A stretch of 26,381 nucleotides of DNA from an uncultured Pseudoflavonifractor sp. (GTDB lineage Bacteria; Bacillota; Clostridia; Oscillospirales; Oscillospiraceae): NCBI GenBank assembly GCA_947383685.1, contig CANDEE010000024.1:1-26381 (forward strand). The letters are read 5' to 3'. The notes under the pieces were generated by a model that saw only the letters and a list, made by a program, of their open reading frames with translations, was not told the origin of the DNA and did not search any database. Below are positions 1 through 6,283 of the stretch, one piece after another. Numbering within the stretch: the stretch's first letter is position 1; every line of letters begins with the position of its first letter. Both the position numbers and the translations under genes were made by a program.

Positions 1-8
1 GTGCCTTT

Positions 9-143
9 CTATAACGGGAAAGCCCCGGCCCATTCCTCACGGGCGGCTCGGGAGTGGTACTGCCGCCGTATCCCGTAAAGCCCTCTCAGCAAACGGGCCT
101 CTCTCTGAACGGTACGGTGCGGCTTCTTCTCCGTCAAAGCCAT
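9..143 (-). CDS. small basic protein, 44 aa, unrecognised
   Basis: This ATG-to-TAG frame encodes 44 residues rich in Arg, Glu and Lys, starting MALTEKKPHRTVQREARLL. It was found by reading the minus strand and is too short for routine ORF listing. A well-spaced promoter lies just upstream (-35 TTGACT, 17-bp spacer, -10 TACACT), but the predicted transcript start would fall only about 6 nt before the ATG. No Shine-Dalgarno site sits at a usable distance, so the mRNA would be nearly leaderless. I do not recognise the family. It may be a short accessory-element protein or simply an open frame inside a noncoding RNA that leaves the window at base 1. Confidence 0.25.
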   Translation of the reverse strand: MALTEKKPHRTVQREARLLRGLYGIRRQYHSRAAREEWAGAFPL

Positions 144-155
144 TTTGACAAGGGA

Positions 156-184
156 AGTGTATCACTCCGGAGGGGAAAAGTCAA
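156..184 (-). promoter_or_regulatory. sigma-A type promoter facing left
   Basis: On the minus strand a TTGACT -35 (179-184) is followed after 17 bp by a TACACT -10 (156-161). The transcript would start near 149-150 and run left into the 44-aa frame. The two hexamers match consensus well, but there is no independent support. Confidence 0.4.
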
Positions 185-605
185 GACGTGTGTTTTGTCG
201 TTATATTTTCCCCAGAATGGTTGATAAGCGTTTTTGGCGCCATTACGCTCTGCTCTTCAAGTGACCCAGCAAAGGCTACCGCCTGACTCATGGTGGCAAC
301 GCAGAATAGAACCGGGGCACTCTCTTACTGAGTGCCCCGACGGTTATCATGTGGCGTTTTTGCGTGGCACTTTATCGGCCCGGAAAAATGCCTGCGTCTT
401 TTTTGGCCCTTTCGGATCGAAAACAGGGCTTTATCATCTTTGAAGAAGAACGACCAAGGCCCTATGTGGCATTTTGGGCCTTTTCAGTTAGCCGTGCCTA
501 GCCCGGGGTCCGGTGGTCGGTTAGACGGAACTAGCCCTAGATCGTCACGGGCGAGTTAGCCGCCCCTAGCTGGCGAAGTGCCCAGATATGACATTTTTCG
601 CCCCT
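185..605. other. noncoding stretch with two hairpins, no convincing gene
   Basis: No frame here has a credible start and Shine-Dalgarno site. Two perfect inverted repeats stand out: 313-321 with 331-339 (CGGGGCACT / AGTGCCCCG, 9-nt loop) and 456-462 with 476-482 (AAGGCCC / GGGCCTT, followed by TT). The second has a short T-run and could be a weak terminator. From 487 to 573 the motif CTAG recurs several times in a GC-rich context (for example GCCTAGCCC, ACTAGCCCTAG, CCCCTAGC), which looks structured but is not explained. The region resembles the noncoding parts of integrative elements, but that is an impression only. Confidence 0.4.
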
Positions 606-610
606 GGCCC

Positions 611-639
611 TTGATTTTCCGGGGCTGATACGATACAAT
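611..639 (+). promoter_or_regulatory. promoter of candidate ncRNA
   Basis: A TTGATT -35 (611-616), a 17-bp spacer and a TACAAT -10 (634-639) form a good sigma-A promoter with a predicted start near 646. No open frame follows before the strong terminator ending at 860. Confidence 0.55.
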
Positions 640-645
640 ACCCTT

Positions 646-860
646 GGAGTTGCTGAAAGGCGGCAGGCCGCGGGGTGTTGGAGCACCCCGCAGCCTTGTA
701 CAGAGTGGGTCTAGCACTCAGCACAGCAACATTTCGTTGCACCACAGGCTCATTATACCCGCTTACCCGGAGATTTTCAAGGGGTGGTGTGTGTTTTAGG
801 CGTGCGTTCGCTTGGCCTTCCAGGCGGTGTTGAGGCAAACGCTCTCAACACCGCTTTTTT
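646..860 (+). ncRNA. candidate structured noncoding RNA, about 215 nt
   Basis: The stretch is bounded by a good promoter and a strong intrinsic terminator, and contains no convincing coding frame. It can fold into a series of hairpins: 666-677 with 684-695 (GC-rich, one mismatch, loop TTGGAG), 703-707 with 715-719 (GAGTG/CACTC), 726-730 with 736-740 (GCAAC/GTTGC) and the terminator stem at 824-854. This order of promoter, several hairpins and terminator fits a small RNA. It also fits a leader with an attenuator controlling the downstream zinc-ribbon genes, although those have their own promoter at 1016. No Rfam family was recognised. Confidence 0.4.
824..860 (+). terminator. strong intrinsic terminator
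   Basis: An 11-bp perfect stem (824-834 with 844-854, GCGGTGTTGAG/CTCAACACCGC) with a 9-nt loop is followed directly by six T residues (855-860). It ends the candidate ncRNA transcript. Confidence 0.8.
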
Positions 861-863
861 GCG

Positions 864-940
864 GCTCCAACGACCACCACGGCGGCAAAGCTGTCAACCC
901 GGCGGGGAGCAACCCCCGCCGGGCGGTGGCCTGTTGGAGC
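864..940. repeat. large imperfect hairpin (77 bp)
   Basis: Outer arms 864-871 and 933-940 (GCTCCAAC/GTTGGAGC) enclose a second pairing, 874-878 with 925-929 (CCACC/GGTGG). Inside these lies a 10-bp GC hairpin, 898-907 with 914-923 (CCCGGCGGGG/CCCCGCCGGG). The three nested stems share one axis, with an unpaired bulge at 879-897. There is no T-tract, so this is not an ordinary terminator. A DNA cruciform, protein-binding site or RNA fold are all possible. Confidence 0.5.
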
Positions 941-1015
941 AATCACAAAACGGAAGGATGATAGTATCATTTGTATGTATATGTATATGATTAGGCACCA
1001 ACGGGAGAAATATCC

Positions 1016-1044
1016 TTGACCGTGTACGAATGTCCGGATATAAT
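1016..1044 (+). promoter_or_regulatory. promoter of the zinc-ribbon protein pair
   Basis: TTGACC (1016-1021), a 17-bp spacer and a perfect TATAAT (1039-1044) make a near-consensus sigma-A promoter. Transcription would start near 1051, leaving a leader of about 40 nt before the ATG at 1092. Confidence 0.75.
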
Positions 1045-1091
1045 TATTCTCGAAAAGCGTCAATTCCCGCGAATTGCAGGAGGGATTCTAT

Positions 1092-2456
1092 ATGAATAAA
1101 GTCAAAACCATTACTGATGTTAATGCCCATATCACAAATGTATCCAGCGAGGTCAAGGTAGTCGATGGTACAGCGGTGGCCCACATCAGTTTTGACAATC
1201 GTGCATTCGGGACAATTACTGCGGTCAAGTTTAATGCCACAGGGTATAATGCTTTTGGTGATGTTGTCTCGGTGAACGGCAAGGAAAGCTTCATCCTTAT
1301 TGTCCAAGATGTTTCCATCGGGAAAATGGATTCAGCTCGTGATTTAGTCGCAAAGCTGCCGAATCCAGACATCCGGCGGCTGGAACTTATTGAAAGCCAG
1401 ATTTGCTATGCTGATGGAAAGGTTCTCACCTATGGTGGAAAGAATGACACCCTCATTGAGTCCGAAGAACTGAGCCAAGGGGATGCTGGTGAGCGTGAGC
1501 AACGCCGGGCCTTGGAGGAGCAGTTTGGCACTGGCTTTGTGTGGAAACCGCAGGAGTTGGACGGCGGCTGGCGTTGCGGCTGTGGGTATGTGAACATCCC
1601 TGGCGATGAGGCTTGTGACGCTTGTGGGATATCCAAGGAGAAGGTGTTCCATGCCTTTACGGAAGATGGTCTCAATGAAGCGGTGTCAAAGTACCGGGAG
1701 ACGGAGGAGCGCCGTAAAGAGGCGGCCCGTATCAAAGAGGTCGAGGATGCAAAGGCCCGCCGGAAACGCAACATTGTCATTGGCATTTGCGTAGTAGTGG
1801 GAACCATACTCGCTTATTGGATTTATCATGCCTCTGTTATGGCAGAAAGAACCACATATTCTTCGGCAGAGGAAATGAAATCGGCATTACAGGGTACCTA
1901 CACATACTACTACGATGGCTATTCCGGCAGAACCGCCAGTTGTCAGTTGAAAATCCAAGGAGACACAGTGACCCTTACGTATAGCTCCTTGCCAGACGAT
2001 CCCATAGATAGCACGGTCAAAGAGTGGAATTACAAAAATGGAACTTTCAGCACGTTTCAAGATTATATCGTTACCAACACAGGTGATATCAAGGAGTCTG
2101 GCAGTAGTGGGTATCTGTTTGAAAAGGGTGGCTATATGTCAACATCATCGTCTTCCTTTTCTTCAAATTATGAAAGCGGATATAGCGTGCTAAAATTTAG
2201 CAACCTATCCGTAACATCCAACTCCAGCTATACAATTTGCACCGGGAAAGTGCAAAACACGGGGAATAAAACCTATAAGTACATCGAAGTCAAAGGCGCA
2301 TTCAAGGACAAGAACGGAAATGTTTTGGATACAGACTGGACATATGCAGTCGGGTCCGAGGGGCTTGCCCCCGGAGAGTCAAGTGAATTTAGGATGTCTG
2401 TGACCAAGGACTATAACATTGAGAGTTGCTCCGTGAGCATCTTAGATTACAACTAA
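1092..2456 (+). CDS. membrane protein with RanBP2-like zinc ribbon and C-terminal FxLYD-type domain
   Basis: The protein has 454 residues. The start is the ATG at 1092 because AGGAGGG (1078-1084) lies 7 nt upstream; an in-frame TTG at 1074 precedes that site and is rejected. Residues 1-155 form a soluble domain I do not recognise. A zinc knuckle follows, with Cys162, Cys164, Cys175 and Cys178 plus a preceding Trp and a conserved-type Asn, as in RanBP2 fingers. A charged helix leads to one membrane segment at about 227-246. The outer part has a Tyr/Ser-rich domain and, from about 370, a fold like FxLYD (Asn-Thr-Gly-Asn-Lys turn, later LAPGESSEF). Expected topology is zinc ribbon inside and FxLYD outside. 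It forms an operon with the next gene, only 14 nt away. Function is unknown; an envelope sensor or assembly role is inference. Confidence 0.85.
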   Translation: MNKVKTITDVNAHITNVSSEVKVVDGTAVAHISFDNRAFGTITAVKFNATGYNAFGDVVSVNGKESFILIVQDVSIGKMDSARDLVAKLPNPDIRRLELIESQICYADGKVLTYGGKNDTLIESEELSQGDAGEREQRRALEEQFGTGFVWKPQELDGGWRCGCGYVNIPGDEACDACGISKEKVFHAFTEDGLNEAVSKYRETEERRKEAARIKEVEDAKARRKRNIVIGICVVVGTILAYWIYHASVMAERTTYSSAEEMKSALQGTYTYYYDGYSGRTASCQLKIQGDTVTLTYSSLPDDPIDSTVKEWNYKNGTFSTFQDYIVTNTGDIKESGSSGYLFEKGGYMSTSSSSFSSNYESGYSVLKFSNLSVTSNSSYTICTGKVQNTGNKTYKYIEVKGAFKDKNGNVLDTDWTYAVGSEGLAPGESSEFRMSVTKDYNIESCSVSILDYN

Positions 2457-2470
2457 AGGAGGCTAATTAA

Positions 2471-3034
2471 ATGTTCTGTATAAAGTGTGGCGAAGCAATT
2501 CCTGATGATAGTGTAGTTTGCCCAAAGTGTGGCGAGAATCTCCGCGAAGAAGATAATCAAGGCGAGCAAGTGGAGGAGACCGTGGTGTATGCTGCTCCGG
2601 TGGCAGTAGATGTGGCTTCAACTACGGGGCCAAACGAAAAGAGAAAGCCTTTGCCGAAAAAACTATGGGCAATTCTCGGCGGCGTGATGACGGTAGTGGC
2701 TCTCATATTCATCGTCAATGCAGTACAGGCGGCCAGTCTAAAAGATGTCCTAATGAAAGAGTGGTACGATACTGACGGCACCATCTTGAAAGTTCTTGAG
2801 TTTGATGATGATGAAGCTGAGTATAGGCTCGAGACCGGCTATGGGTGGCTGGATACGACCCTCTTTTCAGAAGAATACAAGGTAGTCAGCGGAAGTTCCT
2901 TTAAGATTCAGCGTTTTGGCGATGAATGGGAAACTTACAAGGTCACATTCAACGATGATAAAACGGTGATGACTGTCTCCCCTGCAATTACAAGCGTTGA
3001 TTCAAGCGAAAAATGGTATGACTTGGGGGATTGA
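2471..3034 (+). CDS. zinc-ribbon membrane protein, 187 aa
   Basis: The N-terminus is a classical zinc ribbon: MFCIKCG followed by CPKCG, giving two CxxC pairs within the first 21 residues. An acidic linker, a basic patch (EKRKPLPKKL) and one membrane segment at about residues 66-85 follow. The C-terminal ~100 residues would lie outside the membrane and are rich in acidic and aromatic residues, with no recognised domain. AAAGGAGG at 2455-2462 overlaps the stop of the previous gene and is well spaced for the ATG at 2471, so the two genes are co-transcribed and probably translationally coupled. Both share the same plan of inner zinc ribbon, single helix and outer domain, which suggests they work together. 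A strong terminator follows at 3085. Confidence 0.85.
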   Translation: MFCIKCGEAIPDDSVVCPKCGENLREEDNQGEQVEETVVYAAPVAVDVASTTGPNEKRKPLPKKLWAILGGVMTVVALIFIVNAVQAASLKDVLMKEWYDTDGTILKVLEFDDDEAEYRLETGYGWLDTTLFSEEYKVVSGSSFKIQRFGDEWETYKVTFNDDKTVMTVSPAITSVDSSEKWYDLGD

Positions 3035-3084
3035 GGAGCGAGACATAGCACGGATTCATTTTCTTGCGCTATTACGCAGAATGA

Positions 3085-3120
3085 CAAGCCCAATGGGTAT
3101 CCACCCATCGGGCTTGCTTT
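3085..3120 (+). terminator. intrinsic terminator of the zinc-ribbon operon
   Basis: CAAGCCC (3085-3091) pairs with GGGCTTG (3110-3116), and ATGGGT (3093-3098) pairs with ACCCAT (3103-3108). There is one A/C mismatch, a 4-nt ATCC loop and a T-rich tail. Confidence 0.75.
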
Positions 3121-3128
3121 ATGCCTTC

Positions 3129-3212
3129 CTTTTTATAAAACTCTGGACAGGTTTTATAAAACCCAAAGCACCCTTTATATAAGTGAACACAGGTTTTATA
3201 AAACCAAAGACA
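3129..3212. repeat. four 21-bp phased repeats with a palindromic core
   Basis: Units start at 3129, 3150, 3171 and 3192, each 21 bp long, so the cores fall on the same helix face two turns apart. Units 2 and 4 carry the perfect 14-bp palindrome GGTTTTATAAAACC (3150-3163 and 3192-3205). Unit 1 keeps the ten-base core TTTTATAAAA, and unit 3 is degenerate with 8 of 10 core bases. Each unit ends in a variant of AAAGACA. The array resembles iterons or a multi-site operator. On the minus strand the 21-bp period reads as seven codons giving a repeating Cys-x-x-(Phe/Leu)-Tyr-Lys-(Thr/Gly) peptide, inside a TTG-initiated frame without a ribosome-binding site. Coding is therefore doubtful. Confidence 0.6.
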
Positions 3213-3319
3213 GTTGTTAGATTTGCCCCGGACAGTTATAGCCGATAATCCCTCCGCCAACTTTGCCCACTTTTAGACTATGACAGCCCATCTCCACAGC
3301 GTAGTTCCGCTATCCCTTT

Positions 3320-3568
3320 CTATCCACCGCTAAAGGGAAAATATAATTTTGTCGGCTCTGACCGGAGAATTACATTCATGCCCGGCGCCAAAAGCTCCTC
3401 ATGGGGAATTTTTATTTCATCCTCATCTTCTTCCCTCATATAAATGTTTTCGGCTTTTTTCTGCCCATCCCTTAAAATACGCTCTGCCAATCCATAATTA
3501 TAATTTTCCATCTGCTCCAAAGCATCTGTTATTGCGTTAAACAACTTGCTATACATTTTTTCGTACAT
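3320..3568 (-). CDS. small helical protein of unknown function, 82 aa
   Basis: The start is the ATG at 3568, preceded by GGGGAGG about 9 nt upstream. A longer frame begins at 3604 but its extra 12 residues span that ribosome-binding site. The first half is predicted helical with the pattern MYSKLFNAITDALEQME, then a Lys/Glu-rich stretch (about residues 30-50) and a short C-terminal tail. I recall small proteins of this type, with a Leu-Phe-Asn-Ala-(Ile/Val)-Thr-Asp-Ala-Leu core, near XRE regulators in gut Clostridia, but no function is known to me. It is transcribed away from the XRE gene at 3678 from a strong promoter carrying an operator-like repeat, so XRE control is likely. Confidence 0.7.
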   Translation of the reverse strand: MYEKMYSKLFNAITDALEQMENYNYGLAERILRDGQKKAENIYMREEDEDEIKIPHEELLAPGMNVILRSEPTKLYFPFSGG

Positions 3569-3589
3569 TTTTCCCGTCCTCCCCTTTTT

Positions 3590-3638
3590 ATGTTTCCATA
3601 TCACGAAACATTATATTCCACATGATGGATAAAATCAA
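3590..3638 (-). promoter_or_regulatory. promoter with operator-like inverted repeat
   Basis: On the minus strand TTGATT (3633-3638), 17 bp and a perfect TATAAT (3610-3615) drive the 82-aa gene. A 7-bp inverted repeat with an 8-bp spacer, ATGTTTC (3590-3596) and GAAACAT (3605-3611), touches the -10 box and covers the predicted start near 3603. That is a natural place for the adjacent XRE repressor to bind. Confidence 0.6.
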
Positions 3639-3677
3639 GATGAAGTTTCCTTATGGCGAAATCTTATGGGTGGTTCT

Positions 3678-3923
3678 ATGCAAAAAATCAGGCCGGATAT
3701 GAATATCGGACGGCGAATCAGCACTTTGCGGCACAGTGCCGGACTGACACAGGAACAGACTGTGGCAAAAATGCAGTTAATGGAGTTGGACATTTCTAAA
3801 AGTACCTACGCTAAAATTGAAACCAACCGCATGAATATAAAAGTAAGTGAGTTACTGGCCCTCAAAGAAATATTCCATGTCAGTTTTGACGACTTCTTTA
3901 CCGGATTGGATGAAGAAAAATAG
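3678..3923 (+). CDS. XRE-family (Cro/CI-type) transcriptional regulator
   Basis: The 81-residue protein is almost entirely a helix-turn-helix domain. The pattern is MNIGRRISTLR, GLTQEQTVAKM (turn region, about residues 20-30), SKSTYAKIE (recognition helix) and the closing VSELLALKEIF helix, with a short C-terminal FDDFF. It should bind DNA as a dimer. The start at 3678 is preferred over the in-frame ATG at 3666 because a GGGTGG stretch precedes it and because related proteins as I know them begin close to the IRPDMNIG segment. The evidence for this choice is modest. The gene diverges from the 82-aa gene across a shared 109-bp region holding an inverted repeat, which suggests local control. 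Its stop codon is the first base triplet of the terminator stem. Confidence 0.85.
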   Translation: MQKIRPDMNIGRRISTLRHSAGLTQEQTVAKMQLMELDISKSTYAKIETNRMNIKVSELLALKEIFHVSFDDFFTGLDEEK

Positions 3924-3959
3924 GCGGCGCTGTATAAAATACAGCGCCGCCTATTTTTT
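3917..3959. terminator. bidirectional terminator between convergent genes
   Basis: A perfect 15-bp stem (3921-3935 with 3939-3953) with a 3-nt loop is flanked by A-runs on the left and six T residues on the right. It can stop both the XRE gene from the left and the minus-strand gene ending at 3963. It marks the border between the accessory segment and core genes. Confidence 0.9.
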
Positions 3960-3962
3960 CTT

Positions 3963-6218
3963 TTAATATCTGTCCACCCACCCGGCGATCAGGGGCGTGG
4001 GCACCAGCCACATCAGCAAAAACAGGGTCAAATTCAGGGGGGTCAGAGACTGGTAGGCCGCCACATAGGTCAAGTAAAAGGCCAGCAGCGCGCCCACCGC
4101 CGAGCCAAGGCAGCTCAGCACCGCCGACTGCCGCACCGCCGTCCGCAGCCGCCGTCCGCCTACCACCGCCTCGGCATAGGGACCCAGTCCCTCCCGGCAC
4201 AAAACTGCCGCCAGGGTCTCCGAGTGCTCCTGCTCCGGCTCGGAAAGCTCCCGCCGGCGGTTTACTGAGGGGAACTCCAGCTTCTCCGCCGGCAGCTTGA
4301 ACCGCTGGCGGAGCATGGAGGGGATCAGGTTAAAATCCCGGGTGGCCAATACCGGGGTGATCCTGTTGTGAATCAGGGAATCAATGGCGGGAGCCACCGT
4401 TCCCGGCAGGTGATAGTTCAGGGCAAAAATGCCCGCCAGCTCCCCGTCAATGGCACAGAATACGGCGTTTTTTACCTTCAGGCCGGGAGGCAGGGCAATA
4501 TCCATCAGCGTCATAAAGGCCGCAGAGCCTACCAGCACCTGCTGCCCCCGGATGAATTCGGCAAGGCCGCCGCCCTCGAAAGCAGTCAGGTCCTCTCCCC
4601 GGCGGTAGACCGCTCCCTGGCTGCGGAGCAGGTCATGGAACACCTTCTCCAGCCCACAGCCCGAATCCCGGATGACCGTGGCGGTCACCGCCACCACCTT
4701 TTCAATGGGAAAATCCCCAAAGACCTTAATTCCATTGAGGCTCACTGAGCCAATGGGGAACAAATCAATGTCCGTAAGGAGCAGGTTGCAGCTCCCCGTT
4801 GTGTTGGTGACCCCCTGCCATCCTGCCAAAGCCGCCCCGGACTGGGCCAGGCGGCGGGATATTTTCCGCCAGGGAAGGCCAAAGCACAGGGTGGCAGACA
4901 GGCTCCCGGCGGCGGTGAGAATCGCCGCCAGACACCACAAGAAATCCCCCGAGCGCCGGTTTCCCACCGAGGAGAGAAGGGCAAAAAGCGCACAGGAGAG
5001 CAGAAGGACCGGGACCATGACCCGGTAGATACGCCTCGCTCCGTCGCTGCCCTGGATTTGACTGCCAAAGCCGTTTATGGGACCGGACCATTTGGCATAG
5101 GTGTCCCGGTTGTTCCATTTTCCCTCGTCCCGGGTCACAAGATAAGGCTCTGAGGCAGCGGCCGCCGTGCGACAGGCCTGCCGCTGGCCCTTCCGCTCCT
5201 GAAGGCTTCCGTACATCACGCACCACAGTCCCAGCACCGCCGGGGCGCAGAAGGGCTGGCGGGCCGACCCCAACCGGGGAATGGTAAGAGCGTCCGCCAG
5301 CACGGCGATATTCGCCAGCGAAATCATCAGCTCCATCCCGACCTGGTGCCGGAAGGGCCGGACCAGCCCCTTCAAAAACTCGTCTACCCCCAGCAGCAGG
5401 GCCAGGACTTGGATTCCCGCCAGGGCGTAACATTGTAAAATGGGATTCCCCTCAATTTGCTCCGGGAGAGGCCAGCCCATAGTGGGGGCGGCGGTCAGGT
5501 ACAGAACTCCAAAAGCCAGCAGAAACACCAGAAAACAGCGCAGTCTCAGGCCCTTCAGCCCCTTTGTGTACCGCTTCGCCAGCTCCGCCGGGGGAATATC
5601 AGGGGCAGGGGGCAACCGCTTCCGGGGCTTCCGCTCCCGGGCAGGGGCCGCCGGGACCTCCTCCTCGTCCACGCCGGGAATCAGCTTCTCTGCCCGGCGG
5701 ACCGCTTTGGCGGCCTCTGCCCCTTCCTCCTCAAACATATGGTCGGCAAACTGGTCCGCCTTCCGCCGCAGGTGGTCAATGCCCGCAGCCACCGGGTTAT
5801 CCGGTTCAGCCGGCGGAAAATCCAGCACCTTTTCCTCCCGGGGCGGCTCCGGCTCCGGTTCCGGAGGCAGGGGCGGCGGCGCGGCCTCCCGGATAATTTT
5901 GGGGGCGGGCTTGGGGAAGACCGTCACCTTCCCCCCCTTGGCCCCGGGAGCCTCCCTCCCTATGGGAGTAAAGCGGGTGGTGGGGGAATCCTCCTCATCG
6001 GGGGGCACCCGTTCCTCCGGCACAGCTTGCTCCGGGGCGGGCTGCGCAGTCTCTTTTTCCCGGGTCTCGGAGACGGCGGCAAGGTCCTCCTGGGCGTTAA
6101 AACCGGCGGCCGGGGACTCATCCCCCTGCCGCTCCGCAGTCCCGCTGCCGAACTCCGCTAAAATAGCCTCCAGCGAGAACTCATTCTGATTCTTTTGTTC
6201 ATCCCGGTCCTTCGCCAT
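3963..6218 (-). CDS. degenerate P1B-type ATPase-like membrane protein (probable pseudoenzyme), 751 aa
   Basis: Residues 1-210 are disordered and Pro/Glu-rich, opening with a short NEFSLEAILAEF segment. About eight membrane segments follow (roughly 226-246, 261-278, 296-313, 323-336, 400-415, 428-445, 697-720, 727-746). The layout matches heavy-metal P-type ATPases, but key motifs are lost. CFGLPW (445-450) sits where the CPC metal site belongs. TDIDLFPIG (482-490) replaces DKTGT. SGCGLEK (519-525) replaces SEHPL, ATRDFN (625-630) replaces TGDN, and no GDGxND is visible. Better kept are GQQVLVG (558-564) and DGELAGIFAL (591-600). The actuator domain is reduced to a short segment. ATP-driven transport is therefore unlikely; a binding, scaffold or regulatory role is inference. 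The start has GGGGAG 7-8 nt upstream. It lies 65 nt after rlmB with no terminator between. Confidence 0.75.
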   Translation of the reverse strand: MAKDRDEQKNQNEFSLEAILAEFGSGTAERQGDESPAAGFNAQEDLAAVSETREKETAQPAPEQAVPEERVPPDEEDSPTTRFTPIGREAPGAKGGKVTVFPKPAPKIIREAAPPPLPPEPEPEPPREEKVLDFPPAEPDNPVAAGIDHLRRKADQFADHMFEEEGAEAAKAVRRAEKLIPGVDEEEVPAAPARERKPRKRLPPAPDIPPAELAKRYTKGLKGLRLRCFLVFLLAFGVLYLTAAPTMGWPLPEQIEGNPILQCYALAGIQVLALLLGVDEFLKGLVRPFRHQVGMELMISLANIAVLADALTIPRLGSARQPFCAPAVLGLWCVMYGSLQERKGQRQACRTAAAASEPYLVTRDEGKWNNRDTYAKWSGPINGFGSQIQGSDGARRIYRVMVPVLLLSCALFALLSSVGNRRSGDFLWCLAAILTAAGSLSATLCFGLPWRKISRRLAQSGAALAGWQGVTNTTGSCNLLLTDIDLFPIGSVSLNGIKVFGDFPIEKVVAVTATVIRDSGCGLEKVFHDLLRSQGAVYRRGEDLTAFEGGGLAEFIRGQQVLVGSAAFMTLMDIALPPGLKVKNAVFCAIDGELAGIFALNYHLPGTVAPAIDSLIHNRITPVLATRDFNLIPSMLRQRFKLPAEKLEFPSVNRRRELSEPEQEHSETLAAVLCREGLGPYAEAVVGGRRLRTAVRQSAVLSCLGSAVGALLAFYLTYVAAYQSLTPLNLTLFLLMWLVPTPLIAGWVDRY

Positions 6219-6283
6219 GGTCCGCTCCCCTTCTCAGGTCCCGAAATCAAACAGTTATCAACACATTTGAGCCATACGGCCCT

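Noticed and set aside
234..838. Short open frames in the left noncoding region
   Set aside because: They overlap hairpins, the promoter at 611 or the candidate RNA, lack ribosome-binding sites, and show no recognisable protein pattern.
3129..3212. CRISPR array
   Set aside because: The repeats are contiguous 21-bp units without unique spacers, and no cas gene is nearby.
1..3960. Complete integrative element with attachment sites
   Set aside because: The composition and the noncoding left part suggest accessory DNA, but no integrase, relaxase or flanking direct repeat is visible in the window.
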